A stretch of 64,000 nucleotides of DNA from Agapetus fuscipes (GCA_951799405.1 OX637359.1:4088201-4152200); one strand, 5' to 3'; positions 40,174 through 50,035 are shown, numbered from the stretch's first letter. Notes: generated by a model not told the origin, from the letters alone. Program-made: numbers and translations.

Positions 40174-40557
40174 CCAGAAAGCAATTGATTAACAAAAGTT
40201 TTTTTTAGAAAAAATCTCTACAGAATATGTATTTTTAGCTCTTGTAAAATTCCCATTTCTTCACATTGAATCCGAGTTCTTGGCGATGAAAAAAAGGTTA
40301 AGTAATTTAAATTGCAAATCACTTGCAATAAAATTAATTGAACGAATCGTTCCGCATTATCTGCTACCCTCTACAGGCTACAACGTAGACTCTACGGCCG
40401 GCGTAGACAGCGGAAGCTTTAATCATAATAAAGTGCTCGTAGCAAGCAAGGGCTCGCACTTGACTCCCCGTTCACACTGGCGGAGTGAAAGTGAATTAGT
40501 AGGTGGGTGTGTGCGAGTGTCACCAAGTTCAAATGAAAACAATTTGAAAGTTTATTG
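40174..40557. other. Unassigned stretch
   Basis: A 102-codon frame (40280-40588) runs into a family A copy and has no recognisable domain; not supported as a gene. Confidence 0.4.
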
Positions 40558-40735
40558 TTCCTTGGATTATAGATTGGTATGTAGTTGACCATTCGTATTG
40601 TAAAATATGGTTCACTTTGCCAATATCACCTCTGATTCAGAGAAGGTTGGCGAGAGTTGCAGGGCTTATGTTCATTAGAGATTGGGTTTTAATGTTGAAA
40701 GTTCACATGCGGCATCTTTGTATCTAAGATTATAG
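40558..40735 (+). repeat. Family A repeat with internal deletion
   Basis: TTCCTTGGATTATAGATTGG to CATGCGGCATC, then directly TTTGTATCTAAGATTATAG; the GCGCGAACTT block is lost. Confidence 0.87.
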
Positions 40736-40737
40736 AT

Positions 40738-40860
40738 TGATTATCTGTGAGTCACACTCAAGAGTCCTCTTTATGTTTCGTCGTCACTAGTCAGCCCAAA
40801 TTTGGCAAACAAACAGCAGATGCTGTAAGGTTCGATGGATGACTTGTGAAAGGCTGGAAA
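40738..40860 (-). repeat. SINE C tail/body relic
   Basis: GTGAGTCACACTCAAGAGTCC and CTGTAAGGTTCGATGGATG follow the X-tailed SINE C order, strongly decayed. Confidence 0.5.
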
Positions 40861-40975
40861 AGATAATTAGATATACAGGCAGTTTTGAAATTTTTGTGAT
40901 ACCTTCTCTATGACACAGGTCTATGATTTCTCTACTTATTCTTTTAATAACACGTGATGATGATTATCCATAAAC

Positions 40976-41233
40976 TATAATCTATAATCTAAGCTGCAAA
41001 TATATGTTAACATTTAAGGCTCATATGAAATGCATGCCTACAGACAGGCACATATAGGTTATAGGTTAGCGCCTACATATTCTGCATGTGTGCATACAAG
41101 TAAACAAAACCTCACATGAACATAAAAGTTGCAACTCCTGCCGCCGTTCCCTGAACCGGGGTGGCATTGGCAAAAGTGAACCGAATTTAACAACACGGGT
41201 GGTCAGCTTCATACTAACCTATCAGTCAAGGAG
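40976..41233 (-). repeat. Family A repeat, GGGTGGCATT subfamily
   Basis: Shares CCGGGGTGGCATTGGCAAAA, CAGACAGGCACAT and AATGCATGCCTACAG with copies at 49785 and 57998, differing from the other copies. Confidence 0.9.
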
Positions 41234-41584
41234 CACAAAAAATTATAAATGATTTACAAAATTTTTTAATGAAAAACATTACAAATCCAAATTAAAATAA
41301 AGTAACATTAAAGTAACGATAACATGAAATAAAGTAACAGTAAAGTAATATTAAAGTATCGAAAATGTTTGTGTTTTAATAAAAAATCATGAAAATAAAC
41401 TGTGTGTCAAGTAAGTAATAGATACTTTTTTTAGTTTACTTCTCAAAATAAATAAATTTAATTTTCAACCTGGCAAAAAATATACATTTTAATAAAATAA
41501 TATTTTGTTACGCGTCTCGGTGAATCGACTGACATTTTAAGGGCAAGTGGGCGAGTACCCCTAGGACATATCAAGGCAGCGTTA
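41234..41584. other. Unassigned stretch
   Basis: AAAGTAACATTAAAGTAACG is a short tandem of AAAGTAAC words (41298-41360). No gene seen. Confidence 0.4.
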
Positions 41585-41850
41585 TTATTATTTTTTTTTT
41601 TTTTAAATAGATTTGTTAAGAGGAATGCAATTCACCAATCTATTTTGCCTAGACAGAAACAAGTATTCATATTAACAATTAATAATTCATTATTTATTAT
41701 TTTAAATAAATTATCAATAAATGCTTTCCCAATAACATCTATTGCACAAGGGTTGAAGTTATTATCAATAAGACAAGGTGCGGGCGGGGTTCAATACTAG
41801 TGTTAATAGTGAAAATGCGAGGGCCAACGGATTTCTGTTATTATTTGTTT
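41585..41850 (-). repeat. SINE S, diverged copy
   Basis: T-run, GAATGCAATTCACCAATCTA and CAATAACATCT match the S body in reverse; the head is hardly recognisable. Confidence 0.65.
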
Positions 41851-42362
41851 GAAACCAGCACTGTGCTTTATATGCAATGTGTACATACTGCTGGTTCTAG
41901 ATAGGTCACTTGTTTTCAATTACTGGACAGTTTAGGTAACTAATCACTCACTAGTTTTTACTGAAGAGATCGAATCGTGTGAACGCGGCATTTCTGAGAG
42001 GACAGCGTCGTAGCACTGTCCATTTATCATTCAACGAGCACAGCTAGACGGAAAAGTATTGGTTCGTCGAGTGGAAATCGTAGAACACCTGTGGTTCCAA
42101 CTACAAAGCTCTACGGATGAAGTTCGGACAGAGACAGTAGTTAATCAAGAAATGTATTTAAGTTAGTACAAATGATGGACTTGAGTAACAATTAAATACT
42201 TGCTTAATCATCTCTTTAGGCATTTGTTAGAGCTAAAAAAAAAAAAAAATCATGCCTTTATAATCTGACGTACCAACGAGTCCAATCGTCGGGAGCTACG
42301 TTTGGATGGATTGACTCTGGACAATATATACTCACTTACTTAACGTGTCCAAAACCACCTAT
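41851..42362. other. Unassigned stretch
   Basis: No gene or repeat recognised; a 15-A run at 42236-42250. Confidence 0.35.
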
Positions 42363-42835
42363 GCGAGGTATCTCCAGTGACTAGCGGCAGCCACTGCATT
42401 GTCGTTTCCATGAAACAGGTCCGTCAGTGTGCATCTTTCACCAATTAAGGGGCACACTGACATATGCGCCTAGTCCTGGATACCCCCGCAGACGCACAGG
42501 GTGTCCTGTCCACGGTCCAGCAGGCCCTACTTCTGAAGGTTTGTCTTGCACCTTGTCACCCCAGTCCTGAGTCTGTTGAGGGATCTCCAGGTATTGTATG
42601 GTAGCTGGTTGCCAGGTGGGAGAGTCTCGGCTGGTTCCATCCAGCTACTACCATCCCTCCACAGTCTCAGGCGCCTCTGTTCTTGGGTGACGGTGAGTTC
42701 TTCAAAGGTGTTCATGAATGCCTTCCTGGACTTAAGTATTGATGTGGGAGGCACATGCCCATACAAGGGGTGCCTTGGGTCATTTGTCTGTTTGCTTTTT
42801 TCCTCTTCGGCTGCAACTTTCCTTCGGATTCCCAA
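42363..42835 (-). pseudogene. LINE ORF C-terminal fragment with CCHC knuckle
   Basis: ATG at 42835. PLYGHVPPTSILKSRKAFM, WRSLNRLRTGVTRCKTNLQK, then a stop; after frame changes the minus strand reads DTLCVCGGIQD, AHMSVCPL and LTDLFHGNDNAVAAASHW. Same family type as 23572-23901 but longer upstream. Confidence 0.75.
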
Positions 42836-43090
42836 TATATGCCAATATATGCAAACGCCGTATTTTTCAGCTCTTTGGACACGTTATCCGTGGCAATGAG
42901 GATAGCCTGGAACGACTGGTTGTGATCGGTGGCTTGGAGGGGAAGAGAGGAAGACGAAGATCCCTACACGAAGGACCAATCAAGTAAAGACAGCAGCAGG
43001 CTTATCGGTGGTTGGAGAGCTGCGGGCAGCGCATTTAAGAGAGAACTGGAGAAGAGTGGTTGCTTCCACAACCCTCAGCAGGTATAATTA
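42836..43090 (+). pseudogene. LINE RT C-terminal fragment
   Basis: IFQLFGHVIRGNEDSLERLV, GKRGRRRS, then after a frameshift QVKTAAGLSVVGELRAAHLR and ENWRRVVAST. The FGHV/GRR motifs mark the end of a LINE RT. It abuts the previous fragment in the opposite direction. Confidence 0.75.
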
Positions 43091-43413
43091 AAAATATATC
43101 TGGAGTAGTTAAAGAGTATGGATGACAGTATGGTTTATAGTAAAACATGTCGAGTAAAAAAATCGTTGTTGTTTTTTAAAATTAAATTCATTTTTAAAAT
43201 ATAAATACTGGTATGATTTTACCGGGTTCAATTTAACAAAAAATCTGGTTATTTCTTTTGCAAAATTTGTCTTAAGATACGATTTACATAAGTACACAGA
43301 GGGGTTTTGTAACTGTTTTGCTCAACAGCTTAGATACAAGTCTTCCAACATAGCCCCTTAGTCTATATTTAAAGGTGAGAATAAGAGTTATTCTGGCAAA
43401 TGCGAGACTGCGC
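43091..43413. other. Unassigned AT-rich stretch
   Basis: Nothing recognised. Confidence 0.35.
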
Positions 43414-43589
43414 CAGGGTTGGAAGTCTCATCGCCACGGTAATTTTTACCTACTGAATATCGGTAATATTTGTATGAAGACCTGTAAAATCCAAGATAGC
43501 TGCAAGTGAACAGCTGATTAGCCTTCATACAAAAAAATACGGATATTCGGTAGGTAAGAATTACCGTCGTGATGACACTTCCAGCCCAG
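43414..43589. mobile_element. 176-bp TIR element (MITE), hAT-like termini
   Basis: CAGGGTTGGAAGT at the left faces the complement CTGGGCTGGAAGT at the right. The inverted match continues about 65 bp through CGGTAAT-TTACCTAC and TTTGTATGAAG. No clear target duplication found; hAT assignment rests on the CAGGG-type end. Confidence 0.75.
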
Positions 43590-43718
43590 AACAGTCTACT
43601 GAGAATATTTGAGTAATCACATTTTTCATAAATCGATCAAATTCAAGTACAATAATTTAAGTGCCTACATCTAGAGACGTCAGATACATAGTCGTATAAT
43701 AAATATTTTCTATTAAAC

Positions 43719-43775
43719 TCGCCACATGCGACCCCTTCGGGGATAACACAGCAAGAAGTTACACTTTATGTGTAT
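43719..43775 (+). repeat. SINE B 3' part, split by a solo LTR
   Basis: CTCGCCACATGCGACCCCTTC ... CACTTTATGTGTAT. The missing CTTAGTAGCG end resumes at 44278. Confidence 0.9.
43772..43775. other. Target-site duplication GTAT, left
   Basis: GTAT here and at 44274-44277 flank the LTR exactly. Confidence 0.8.
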
Positions 43776-44273
43776 TGTTATGTAAATATTAAATATAAAT
43801 ATTGAAATAAGTATGGGCAGTTATAGTTATAAGAATCTTCATAAGTATTGGTGGGTAGGATATATAATTGTGTATAAGTGTAGAATTCTCTAGGCTAATT
43901 AGGTATTTGTTATAATTATAGGAATTCTGTATTGTATTGGTGGTAGGATTGATGGTTGTGTGGAGAAGTCTCTAGGTATTACGTGAAGTATCGAGAAATA
44001 ATAATTACTATGCCTTTCTGGAACTGTCTAGCAACTATAGGGTCTAGATTGTACTGCTTTAAAGAGTATAAAGGGTGCAAGTGGCCTGCAGGGCCAGCAG
44101 TATCATACGAGATTTACAAACACATAGAACTAACTTGATCAGTGAACAGAAACCAAGTAGAATAGTCGAGAAAGCTTTGTAAAAATATTTATGTAAAAGA
44201 GTAAAATAAACAACTGTATAAGAAGACCTGTGTATTTTAATTTGAAAGACTTTTGAACCCTAATTTCGTAACA
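43776..44273. mobile_element. Solo LTR, 498 bp
   Basis: Begins TGTTATGT and ends TTCGTAACA (TGTTA...TAACA), flanked by GTAT duplications and sitting inside a SINE B tail that reads through when it is removed. TATAAAG at 44068-44074 and AATAAA near 44206 fit promoter and polyadenylation signals. A 4-bp duplication fits Ty3/gypsy; no internal region remains. Orientation inferred as plus from these signals. Confidence 0.85.
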
Positions 44274-44277
44274 GTAT

Positions 44278-44300
44278 CTTAGTAGCGTTTTTAGCGTAGC
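44278..44300 (+). repeat. SINE B tail end after the solo LTR
   Basis: CTTAGTAGCGTTTTT completes the SINE B 3' end. Confidence 0.8.
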
Positions 44301-44593
44301 GTTCTTTAAATGGCATTGCCACTGCCTCCTGTTGAACTGCAGCCAGCATTCTCCCTGGTTTTGTTTACTTGCTGGTTTGAAGGGCCTTATGAGACTGGAC
44401 GAGGAGAATTAGTTGGAGGGAGCACAACGTGGATTTATGTATTTGGCACTTTTAGATTTATTGGTGCAGTTGTAAACAGATTAAGGGGTGCATGCGTCAC
44501 AACTATCATTTGACAATGTTTACAATCTAATTCAAACTAGTTGCACATTTCACTAAGTGTTCTATTACTTAGTGCTATTTTTTGCAATAAATT
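44301..44593. other. Unassigned stretch
   Basis: A 67-codon frame at 44310-44513 has no recognisable domain. Confidence 0.35.
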
Positions 44594-44713
44594 CTATATC
44601 TAAGTTGCAAGGATATATTCATTCAAAGCTCTCAGATGTATGCCAACAAACAAACACGTGTAGTTCGCGCTTACACATGCTGATTGTGTACTTACAAATA
44701 AAATCCAAACCTC
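44594..44713 (-). repeat. Family A repeat, truncated
   Basis: ATATCTAAGTTGCAAGG to AAATCCAAACCTCATAT; the rest is lost. Confidence 0.85.
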
Positions 44714-44737
44714 ATATATAACTGATGGATAATTGTT

Positions 44738-44800
44738 TTCCGGGATCTGTTACTATGGTCTGTGGGAGTTGGAGCTTCCGGACGTTTCGTCCATATCTAT
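44738..44800 (+). repeat. Repeat K arm 1
   Basis: TTTTCCGGGATCTGTTACTA, GGTCTGTGGGAGTTGGAGC, then hairpin GGACG-TTT-CGTCC. Its inverse partner is at 45314-45358; the same two arms are joined head to head at 61523. Confidence 0.75.
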
Positions 44801-44896
44801 GATGGGCTTTTTCACCGTGAAAGTGAAATGATCAAGATGATCTTGATAAACTGTGATGAAATGTGTGTACACTCGAGATTTAAGAATGATAAAAGT

Positions 44897-44982
44897 TCCT
44901 TGACTAATAGGTTGGTATAAAACTGAATACCCATACTACAAAAATGGTTCTCTTTGCCAATATCACCTCTGTTAACTCGGCC
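44897..44982 (+). repeat. Family A fragment between the K arms
   Basis: TTCCTTGACTAATAGGTTGG to CCAATATCACCTCTGTTA. Confidence 0.8.
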
Positions 44983-45313
44983 TCCACAAAAATAATGAAC
45001 TTATTGCTTCTGGAAAAGTTTGAGGTAAAATAAATAGATTACCTTTGTTTGTGAAAGCATCTTACCTTGACAGAAGTGACATCTGGTGACCGTAGTGGTA
45101 GTCTTATTATAAATGAGCGGAGGCACCAACCACAAGGACTGTAATGCTCATTCCGAAAATAGATTTTGTTAGTAGCCTTGATAAGGAGAAGAAGACGTTA
45201 TATTTTTATGTCATTTGTATTTTTAGTCTTCGTTCTGCTAGTACTTATAAAACACATGATATTATTATAATATAATACATTCAATTCTTGTTCAAATTGA
45301 CCTTTTTAGTAAA

Positions 45314-45385
45314 AAGCTCCAGCTCCCACAGACCAGGGCAACAGATCCCGGAAAGCAACTCTCCAGCATCATCAGCCGGCCGTGT
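45314..45385 (-). repeat. Repeat K arm 2
   Basis: AAGCTCCAGCTCCCACAGACC, GGCAACAGATCCCGG, then CTCTCCAGCATCATCAGCC; reverse complement of arm 1. Confidence 0.75.
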
Positions 45386-45692
45386 AAGCTTAAATCTCCT
45401 ATATGACCTTTTTCTGTTTATGCGAGTCCTTACTTCGCGCATTTATCCAAAATTCCTATCACGTTTAAATTCTCATCAGCCTTGTCTATACGATGGGTTA
45501 AAATTATATCAAATACATACTTGTGGCAGGATTTGAACCTAACCCCATGCAACCAGAATGTGACTTTTTTAATCTACATTCTAAATAGCACAGATATATT
45601 TCATTTCAGATACATTTTACACGTATTCCCATCTACGTAAAAAATCGCACTTAAACATGCAGTTCAATGATCTAGGTGAGAAAAAATGGAAA
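45386..45692. other. Mostly unassigned; weak family A relic
   Basis: 45572-45662 resembles a decayed minus family A copy (ACAGATATATTTCATTTCAG, TTAAACATGCAG). Confidence 0.45.
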
Positions 45693-45772
45693 ATTATGTG
45701 TCACACCCTCGGACTTGATCCCAAGTCTCTCGTTCTGAATTCAGAGGCTCTATCTATTGAGCTACCAACTGT
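45693..45772 (-). repeat. tRNA-like SINE head, diverged
   Basis: TGTCACACCCTCGGACTTGAT and TATCTATTGAGCTACCAACTG keep the SINE B head layout with a mutated B box. No body follows. Confidence 0.55.
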
Positions 45773-46064
45773 ATTCAAACTTAACAAACAATAAATCTTA
45801 TAAAGTTTCAAAGGCTTTCATTTATAAGGCGTAAGAATTTGTGAGAACTTTCGCATAATAAAAATATGTATGTAGCTTTTCCAACGCCCACTGCAGTTAG
45901 TAATATCTCAAGACATTAAAACTACATTGCATTGAGTACACGTAGCGTACAAATTTAAACACCATAATTACGTTATACGACTGATAAGGTCCGAACATTT
46001 TCTGCATTTAGAACTTTAGAAAGTGCAAAAACTAACAAATCAAACACGTATAGGTATGTGAATC
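45773..46064. other. Unassigned stretch
   Basis: Nothing recognised. Confidence 0.3.
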
Positions 46065-46570
46065 TTAAATTTTATCCTCCTTCCTCAGCCTTTCTCAGTC
46101 GACAACTGAACGTAGGCCTCCTCCAATCCTCTCCATTCTTGTCTATCGGCTGCTGTGTTCAGCCATCCTCTGCCTGCAGTTCTCTTGATGTCTTCCAGCC
46201 ACCTCAGCTGGGATCACCCACTCCCCGTTTGGACATCCTGGGTCGCCACTGGACAATACTTTTCGGCCACCTGCCATGGTCCTGCCTTGCAACGTGACCA
46301 ACCCAGTGCCACTTTAAGCAGGCTACTCGCAGTATAACATCAGTGGCATCAGTGCGTCTACGGATATCCTGGTTTGGAACCCTGTCTCTGAGACTGATTC
46401 CCAGCACCCTCCTTTCAATGGTTTTTTGGCACATCATCAGTCTGTGGGCGATATACTGAGTGAGCCTTTTTAAGTTTTTTTGCCCTATAAGTGGATACTG
46501 GAAGCACGTATGACTCAAAAACTTTCAGGTTAGCAGGCATTTTAGTGCCGTTGAGGTGTAGTCTGAATTT
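46065..46570 (-). pseudogene. LINE RT C-terminal end, frameshifted
   Basis: Minus strand: NGTKMPANLKVFESYVLPV, then ERRVLGISLRDRVPNQDIRR, TDATDVILRVACLKWHWVGH, and after a shift RWLEDIKRTAGRGWLNTAAD with REWRGLEEAYVQ. This is the usual C-terminal series of a LINE RT common in arthropods. At least two frame breaks. Confidence 0.82.
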
Positions 46571-46579
46571 CCGGGTAAT

Positions 46580-46918
46580 AATATTATAATAACAATAATA
46601 TCAGGCTAATTTTTTTTAAATTACAAATTATAAGAGAGCGCCGTTTTTGTGTGTGTCACACCTCAAGGGCCCTCTCCGATCATGGATAAGACTTTCTAAA
46701 AAGGTGTGTCTTGAGTACTCCGCGAAATACATCCACCGATTCGGAGTTCTTCACTCCAGGTGGCAGTCTGTTCCATTCCACCGGACCCGCAACACGGAAA
46801 GCGCCGTCTCCGAAATTTGTACGAATCTGACGGCGTGGCTGAACCAAATTGGCTACTCCTTCGCCCGCAGATCTGAGTGTCTGCCTCCTTACACCCATCT
46901 CAACAGGAAGCATCATTT
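46580..46918 (-). pseudogene. LINE X, 3' part (split by LINE Y)
   Basis: 78 codons reading MLPVEMGVRRQTLRSAGEG to GVLKTHLFRKSYP, plus the X tail GGGCCCTTGAGGTGTGACAC and (ATT)n. The upstream coding resumes at 47277, so LINE Y entered here. Confidence 0.88.
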
Positions 46919-47276
46919 AAAGCACTCAGAGGAACGGCCCCTTCTTACTTAGCCGAATTATGTAAGCTTGACGAGATTTTTGATAAGCAGTGCACTCTTC
47001 GCTCGGCGCAGAGTGATGCTATCAACAAGCTGAAAATGCCATCTCGACGGAGCAGAACGGGCTTTGGGGATAGGGCGTTCAGTTCGGCGGGACCGTTGTG
47101 CTGGAACCGGCTGCCTTTGAAGCTGAGGGCGGAAACCAGCGAGGAGCGCTTCAGGAAGGAGCTGAAGACCACCATCTTCACAAGAAGAGAGTGAGCGGTG
47201 GGCGCCCTTGGGGTGGCTGGAGCCACTAAACGGCGCCCAAAAGAAGAATAAGTCATCCAAATATATATATATATAT
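46919..47276 (+). mobile_element. LINE Y 3' end inserted in LINE X
   Basis: KALRGTAPSYLAELCKLDEI, CTLRSAQSDAINKLKMPSRR, FGDRAFSSAGPLCWNRLP, stop near 47194, then GCGCCCTTGGGGTGGC, AAACGGCGCCC and an (AT)9 tail at 47259-47276. 5'-truncated to about 90 codons. Same family as 12451-13855. Confidence 0.87.
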
Positions 47277-47415
47277 GTCAGTCAAATAAGGTGGAGCCAA
47301 GCCATTGATGGCTTTATATACCATCACACAAACACGGTAGACCACTCTCTCCGGGAAACGAAGCCAATGTAGTGTTTTTAACAGCGGAGTGATGTGAGCG
47401 AATTTGGGTATCCCC
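47277..47415 (-). pseudogene. LINE X, upstream part
   Basis: TGTCAGTCAAATAAGGTGGAG through AATTTGGGTA is the reverse complement of 36113-36252; it joins the piece ending at 46918 without loss. Confidence 0.88.
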
Positions 47416-47687
47416 GGGTAAAATCGCTGCTATTCCACAACTGTCCGATCATACCTTTGTAATTTATAGCCGCTACGCTCGCGTATTCTAGTTCAAGCTT
47501 AATAAAGTAAATAAATCACGTCCGTGCTACTCTAGAGGTCCGGCATGCAATTCGTTTTGTTGCAGGTTCGACGTGGAATTTATAGGGGCTCTAAAGTTGC
47601 AACATAGATGCGATACTTTCTGGTACAAATGTGAAAGTCTTGAGTCCTTGCGGAATAAAACTACAATTGATATTTCTAGTGCTCATA
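47416..47687. other. Unassigned stretch
   Basis: Nothing recognised. Confidence 0.3.
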
Positions 47688-47807
47688 TTTCACCCATACT
47701 GGAAAAATGGTTAACTTTTCCAATGACACGCCTGTTTCGCGGAAGGTCAGCAAAAGTTGCAGGGCTTATGCTCATTTCAGGCTTGGATTTTAATTTGTAA
47801 GTACACA
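47688..47807 (+). repeat. Family A repeat, part 1, split by SINE B
   Basis: CACCCATACTGGAAAAATGG to TTGTAAGTACACA; resumes at 48128. Confidence 0.9.
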
Positions 47808-48127
47808 AGTCCGGTCCGGTCGATAGCTTAGTTGGTAGACTGCTCGCATTCCATCTCGTGAGTTCGGGTTTGAATCCCATCGAGGGTGTGAGAAAGGATT
47901 TCTCGTTTCGGTGTTTATTTCAAACCCCAAAATAAGGTACTGGCAAGGTTCACTCAGCTTTCAAAAGAAATGAATACCAGCCCTCTCGGGAGCTGGGAAA
48001 CCACCACTTCAACTGAAGTGGTTGGCGTAAGGCCAGCCCCCTTTCCTGTAAAAATAAATAGGTTCAACTCGCCACATTCAACGTGGCAAGAAGTTACACT
48101 ATATGTGTAACTTAGTTGCGTTTCCGT
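47808..48127 (+). repeat. SINE B, full copy with target duplication
   Basis: Head GGTCGATAGCTTAGTTGGTAG and B box GGTTTGAATCC, body hairpin CCACTTCAACTGAAGTGG, tail TTAGTTGCGTTTCCGT. TACACA stands on both sides (47802-47807, 48128-48133), defining the ends of SINE B. Confidence 0.93.
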
Positions 48128-48232
48128 TACACATGAGCATTTGTAAGCGTGAAATAAACGTGGCTGTTTGTGGGCATGTATTTAATTTCAATTTTAAAAG
48201 TGAATATATTTTTGCAGCTTAGATTATACATG
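48128..48232 (+). repeat. Family A repeat, part 2
   Basis: TACACATGAGCATTTGTAAGC to TTTGCAGCTTAGATTATAC. Confidence 0.9.
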
Positions 48233-48329
48233 ATGGAATTCGATTCATAATTACTGCCATGGATTATTTTTGGGATTAAGTTTTTATTTTTATAATTTCG
48301 TTAACGGGGACATGCATTCTACCAATGTC

Positions 48330-48561
48330 TGATCTAAGTTGCAAAGATTAATTTATAATGAAACTTAATATTTAATGTTTACCCACAAGCAAACGCGTAT
48401 AAATTCACGCTTAATTTTTTATATTTTAAAATTAAAATACAAATTTCTAATGAACTTAAGCCCTGGAATTCTGGTCGTCGTTCATTGAAACAACGACGAA
48501 ATTGGAAAAGTGAACATATTTTACATTCTCGGTGGTCAGTCTCATACCAACCTACAAGTCA
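48330..48561 (-). repeat. Family A repeat, diverged
   Basis: TGATCTAAGTTGCAAAG to CCAACCTACAAGTCAA with many changes in the middle. Confidence 0.85.
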
Positions 48562-48882
48562 ATCCCTTCACTTGCGTTGTACCATACAACGTAAATGATT
48601 GGCCAGATTTCCATTTCTTTTGAAGGCTGGGTGTATCTTTCGGGTATTCAAGATAGGAGAAATCACGACGAAGGCCCGGTAATATTTTAGTTAAGTATTA
48701 CTTGAACTATTATTCAAAATACTCGAATTAACTAAAACCGAAAATAACCGAAATAACAAGCCCCGCCCACTAATTTGGAAAGTATTAAAATGCCATTCAA
48801 AAGCTTTAAAACAATCAACCTACAAATAACCTTCATTAAGCTGGAAAACGACACAAAAAATGTTCAGTTTGCAACAATTGTG
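48562..48882. other. Mostly unassigned; SINE B scrap
   Basis: CATTTCTTTTGAAGGCTGGG at 48613-48632 is a SINE B body scrap. No gene seen. Confidence 0.4.
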
Positions 48883-49120
48883 ATGGGGCATCCACACGCT
48901 TGCGGCAAGCGCCTTGCGGCCAGTAGTCTAAGAGCTAGACGTATGAAACCTTACCTCATCGACTACCAGGCAGAGACATGGTCAGGCTGGTAGTTTGCAT
49001 CGAGTACATGATTTTTTCACAGATCTGCCTTTTCCTATCCTGGAGCGTTTTGGATCTATTACGTCTAGCTCTTAGACTACTTGCCGCAAGGCGCTTGCCG
49101 CAAGCGTGTGGATGCCCCAT
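48883..49120. repeat. 61-bp near-perfect inverted repeat with 116-bp loop
   Basis: Arms 48883-48943 and 49060-49120 pair at 60 of 61 positions (single mismatch CCAG versus CAAG). The arm begins ATGGGGCATCCACACGC and ends GAGCTAGACGTA; inside it GCTTGCGGCAAGC is itself a hairpin. Symmetric to its last base, no direct target duplication identified. Could be a palindromic transposon end pair or a long hairpin transcript source. Confidence 0.85.
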
Positions 49121-49278
49121 GATGTATCCTTGTATCCTTAGTGAAGCGACGCCATCTTGAAAGTCGTAAGTTAAAGCAACTAAATATTATATTTACTGGC
49201 GAAATTCGGTCAGTGAAATATTATGATAATTTAATAACTTTACTATACTTCAGAATACCGGACCTTAGTCGCTGCCTT
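49121..49278. other. Unassigned stretch
   Basis: ACTGGCGAAAT...GGTCAGTGAAAT (49195-49220) loosely recalls the start of repeat J. Confidence 0.3.
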
Positions 49279-49515
49279 AGTTCTTGTTTATCGTATACGC
49301 CATAGAGAAAATTGCACATGAGCAATGTTTGCATGTGTACTGGACCAATGTGTCTTATGAAAACAAGAAATTTATTAAAAAAAAAATTAAAACAACTTTC
49401 TCATTATCGAGTTTTACGGTTTTTCTTAGCTCAGATTGTGTAGAATTTGATTCATAAGACAACTGCATGAAAAAGTCATATTTGACAAGATTGGCGTATA
49501 CGATAAACAAGAACT
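49279..49515 (-). mobile_element. Family F variant with perfect 24-bp TIRs
   Basis: AGTTCTTGTTTATCGTATAC... (49279-49302) and its exact complement (49492-49515). The interior keeps family F blocks (CATGAGCAATGTTTGCATGTG, TGTGTAGAATTTGATTC). Other F copies have TIRs of GTGCTTGT type, so the ends here differ. Confidence 0.82.
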
Positions 49516-49539
49516 GGGGGAGCGTAGTGTCGACTGAAC

Positions 49540-49602
49540 CCTAGTGCTACGGTTTTGAACGCAAGCGTTTTACCCACTGAGCTTTCAAACAGACCATTGA
49601 AT
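49540..49602 (-). repeat. tRNA-like SINE head fragment
   Basis: GGTTTTGAACGCAAGCG and TACCCACTGAGCTTTCAAACAG follow a SINE B-like head; decayed B box. Confidence 0.45.
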
Positions 49603-49784
49603 CTTCTATGATATTTTCAGTGCATCGTTAGAATGTTTTATCTTTACATATCAGTGATTTATTTCATAACAAATTAATATTTATAGTATTCAATTTAAGG
49701 TTTACAATCAGGTTTAAAGCATACTAGATAAAACTCGTTATTAACCCAACGATGTTCAGCCAAGTGGTTTGGCACCTATAAACT

Positions 49785-50035
49785 ATAATCTAAGCTGCAA
49801 AGATATGGTAGCATTTGAGGCTCATATTAAATGCATGCCCATAGACAGGCACATGTGGATTCGTGCCTACACATCCTGCATGCGTGCATACAAATAACCA
49901 AAACCTCACATGAACATAAACCTTGCAACTCCTGCCACTTTTCCCTGAAACCGGGGTGGCATTGGCAAAAGTGAACCAATTTTTACAACACGGAGGGTCA
50001 GCCTCATACTAATCTGACAATCAGTCAAGGAGTTA
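49785..50035 (-). repeat. Family A repeat, GGGTGGCATT subfamily
   Basis: CTATAATCTAAGCTGC to CAATCAGTCAAGGAG with the CAGACAGGCACATG block. Confidence 0.9.

Noticed and set aside
40280..40588. 102-codon plus frame
   Set aside because: It runs into the family A copy at 40558, so its C-terminus is repeat sequence.
45060..45100. Primer-binding-site-like TGGTGACCGTAGTGG after GACATC as an LTR/PBS junction
   Set aside because: Suggestive of an LTR retroelement leader, but no LTR start, polypurine tract or coding region could be found nearby.
46877..47260. Two overlapping minus frames of about 100 codons
   Set aside because: They are antisense shadows of the LINE Y C-terminus on the plus strand.
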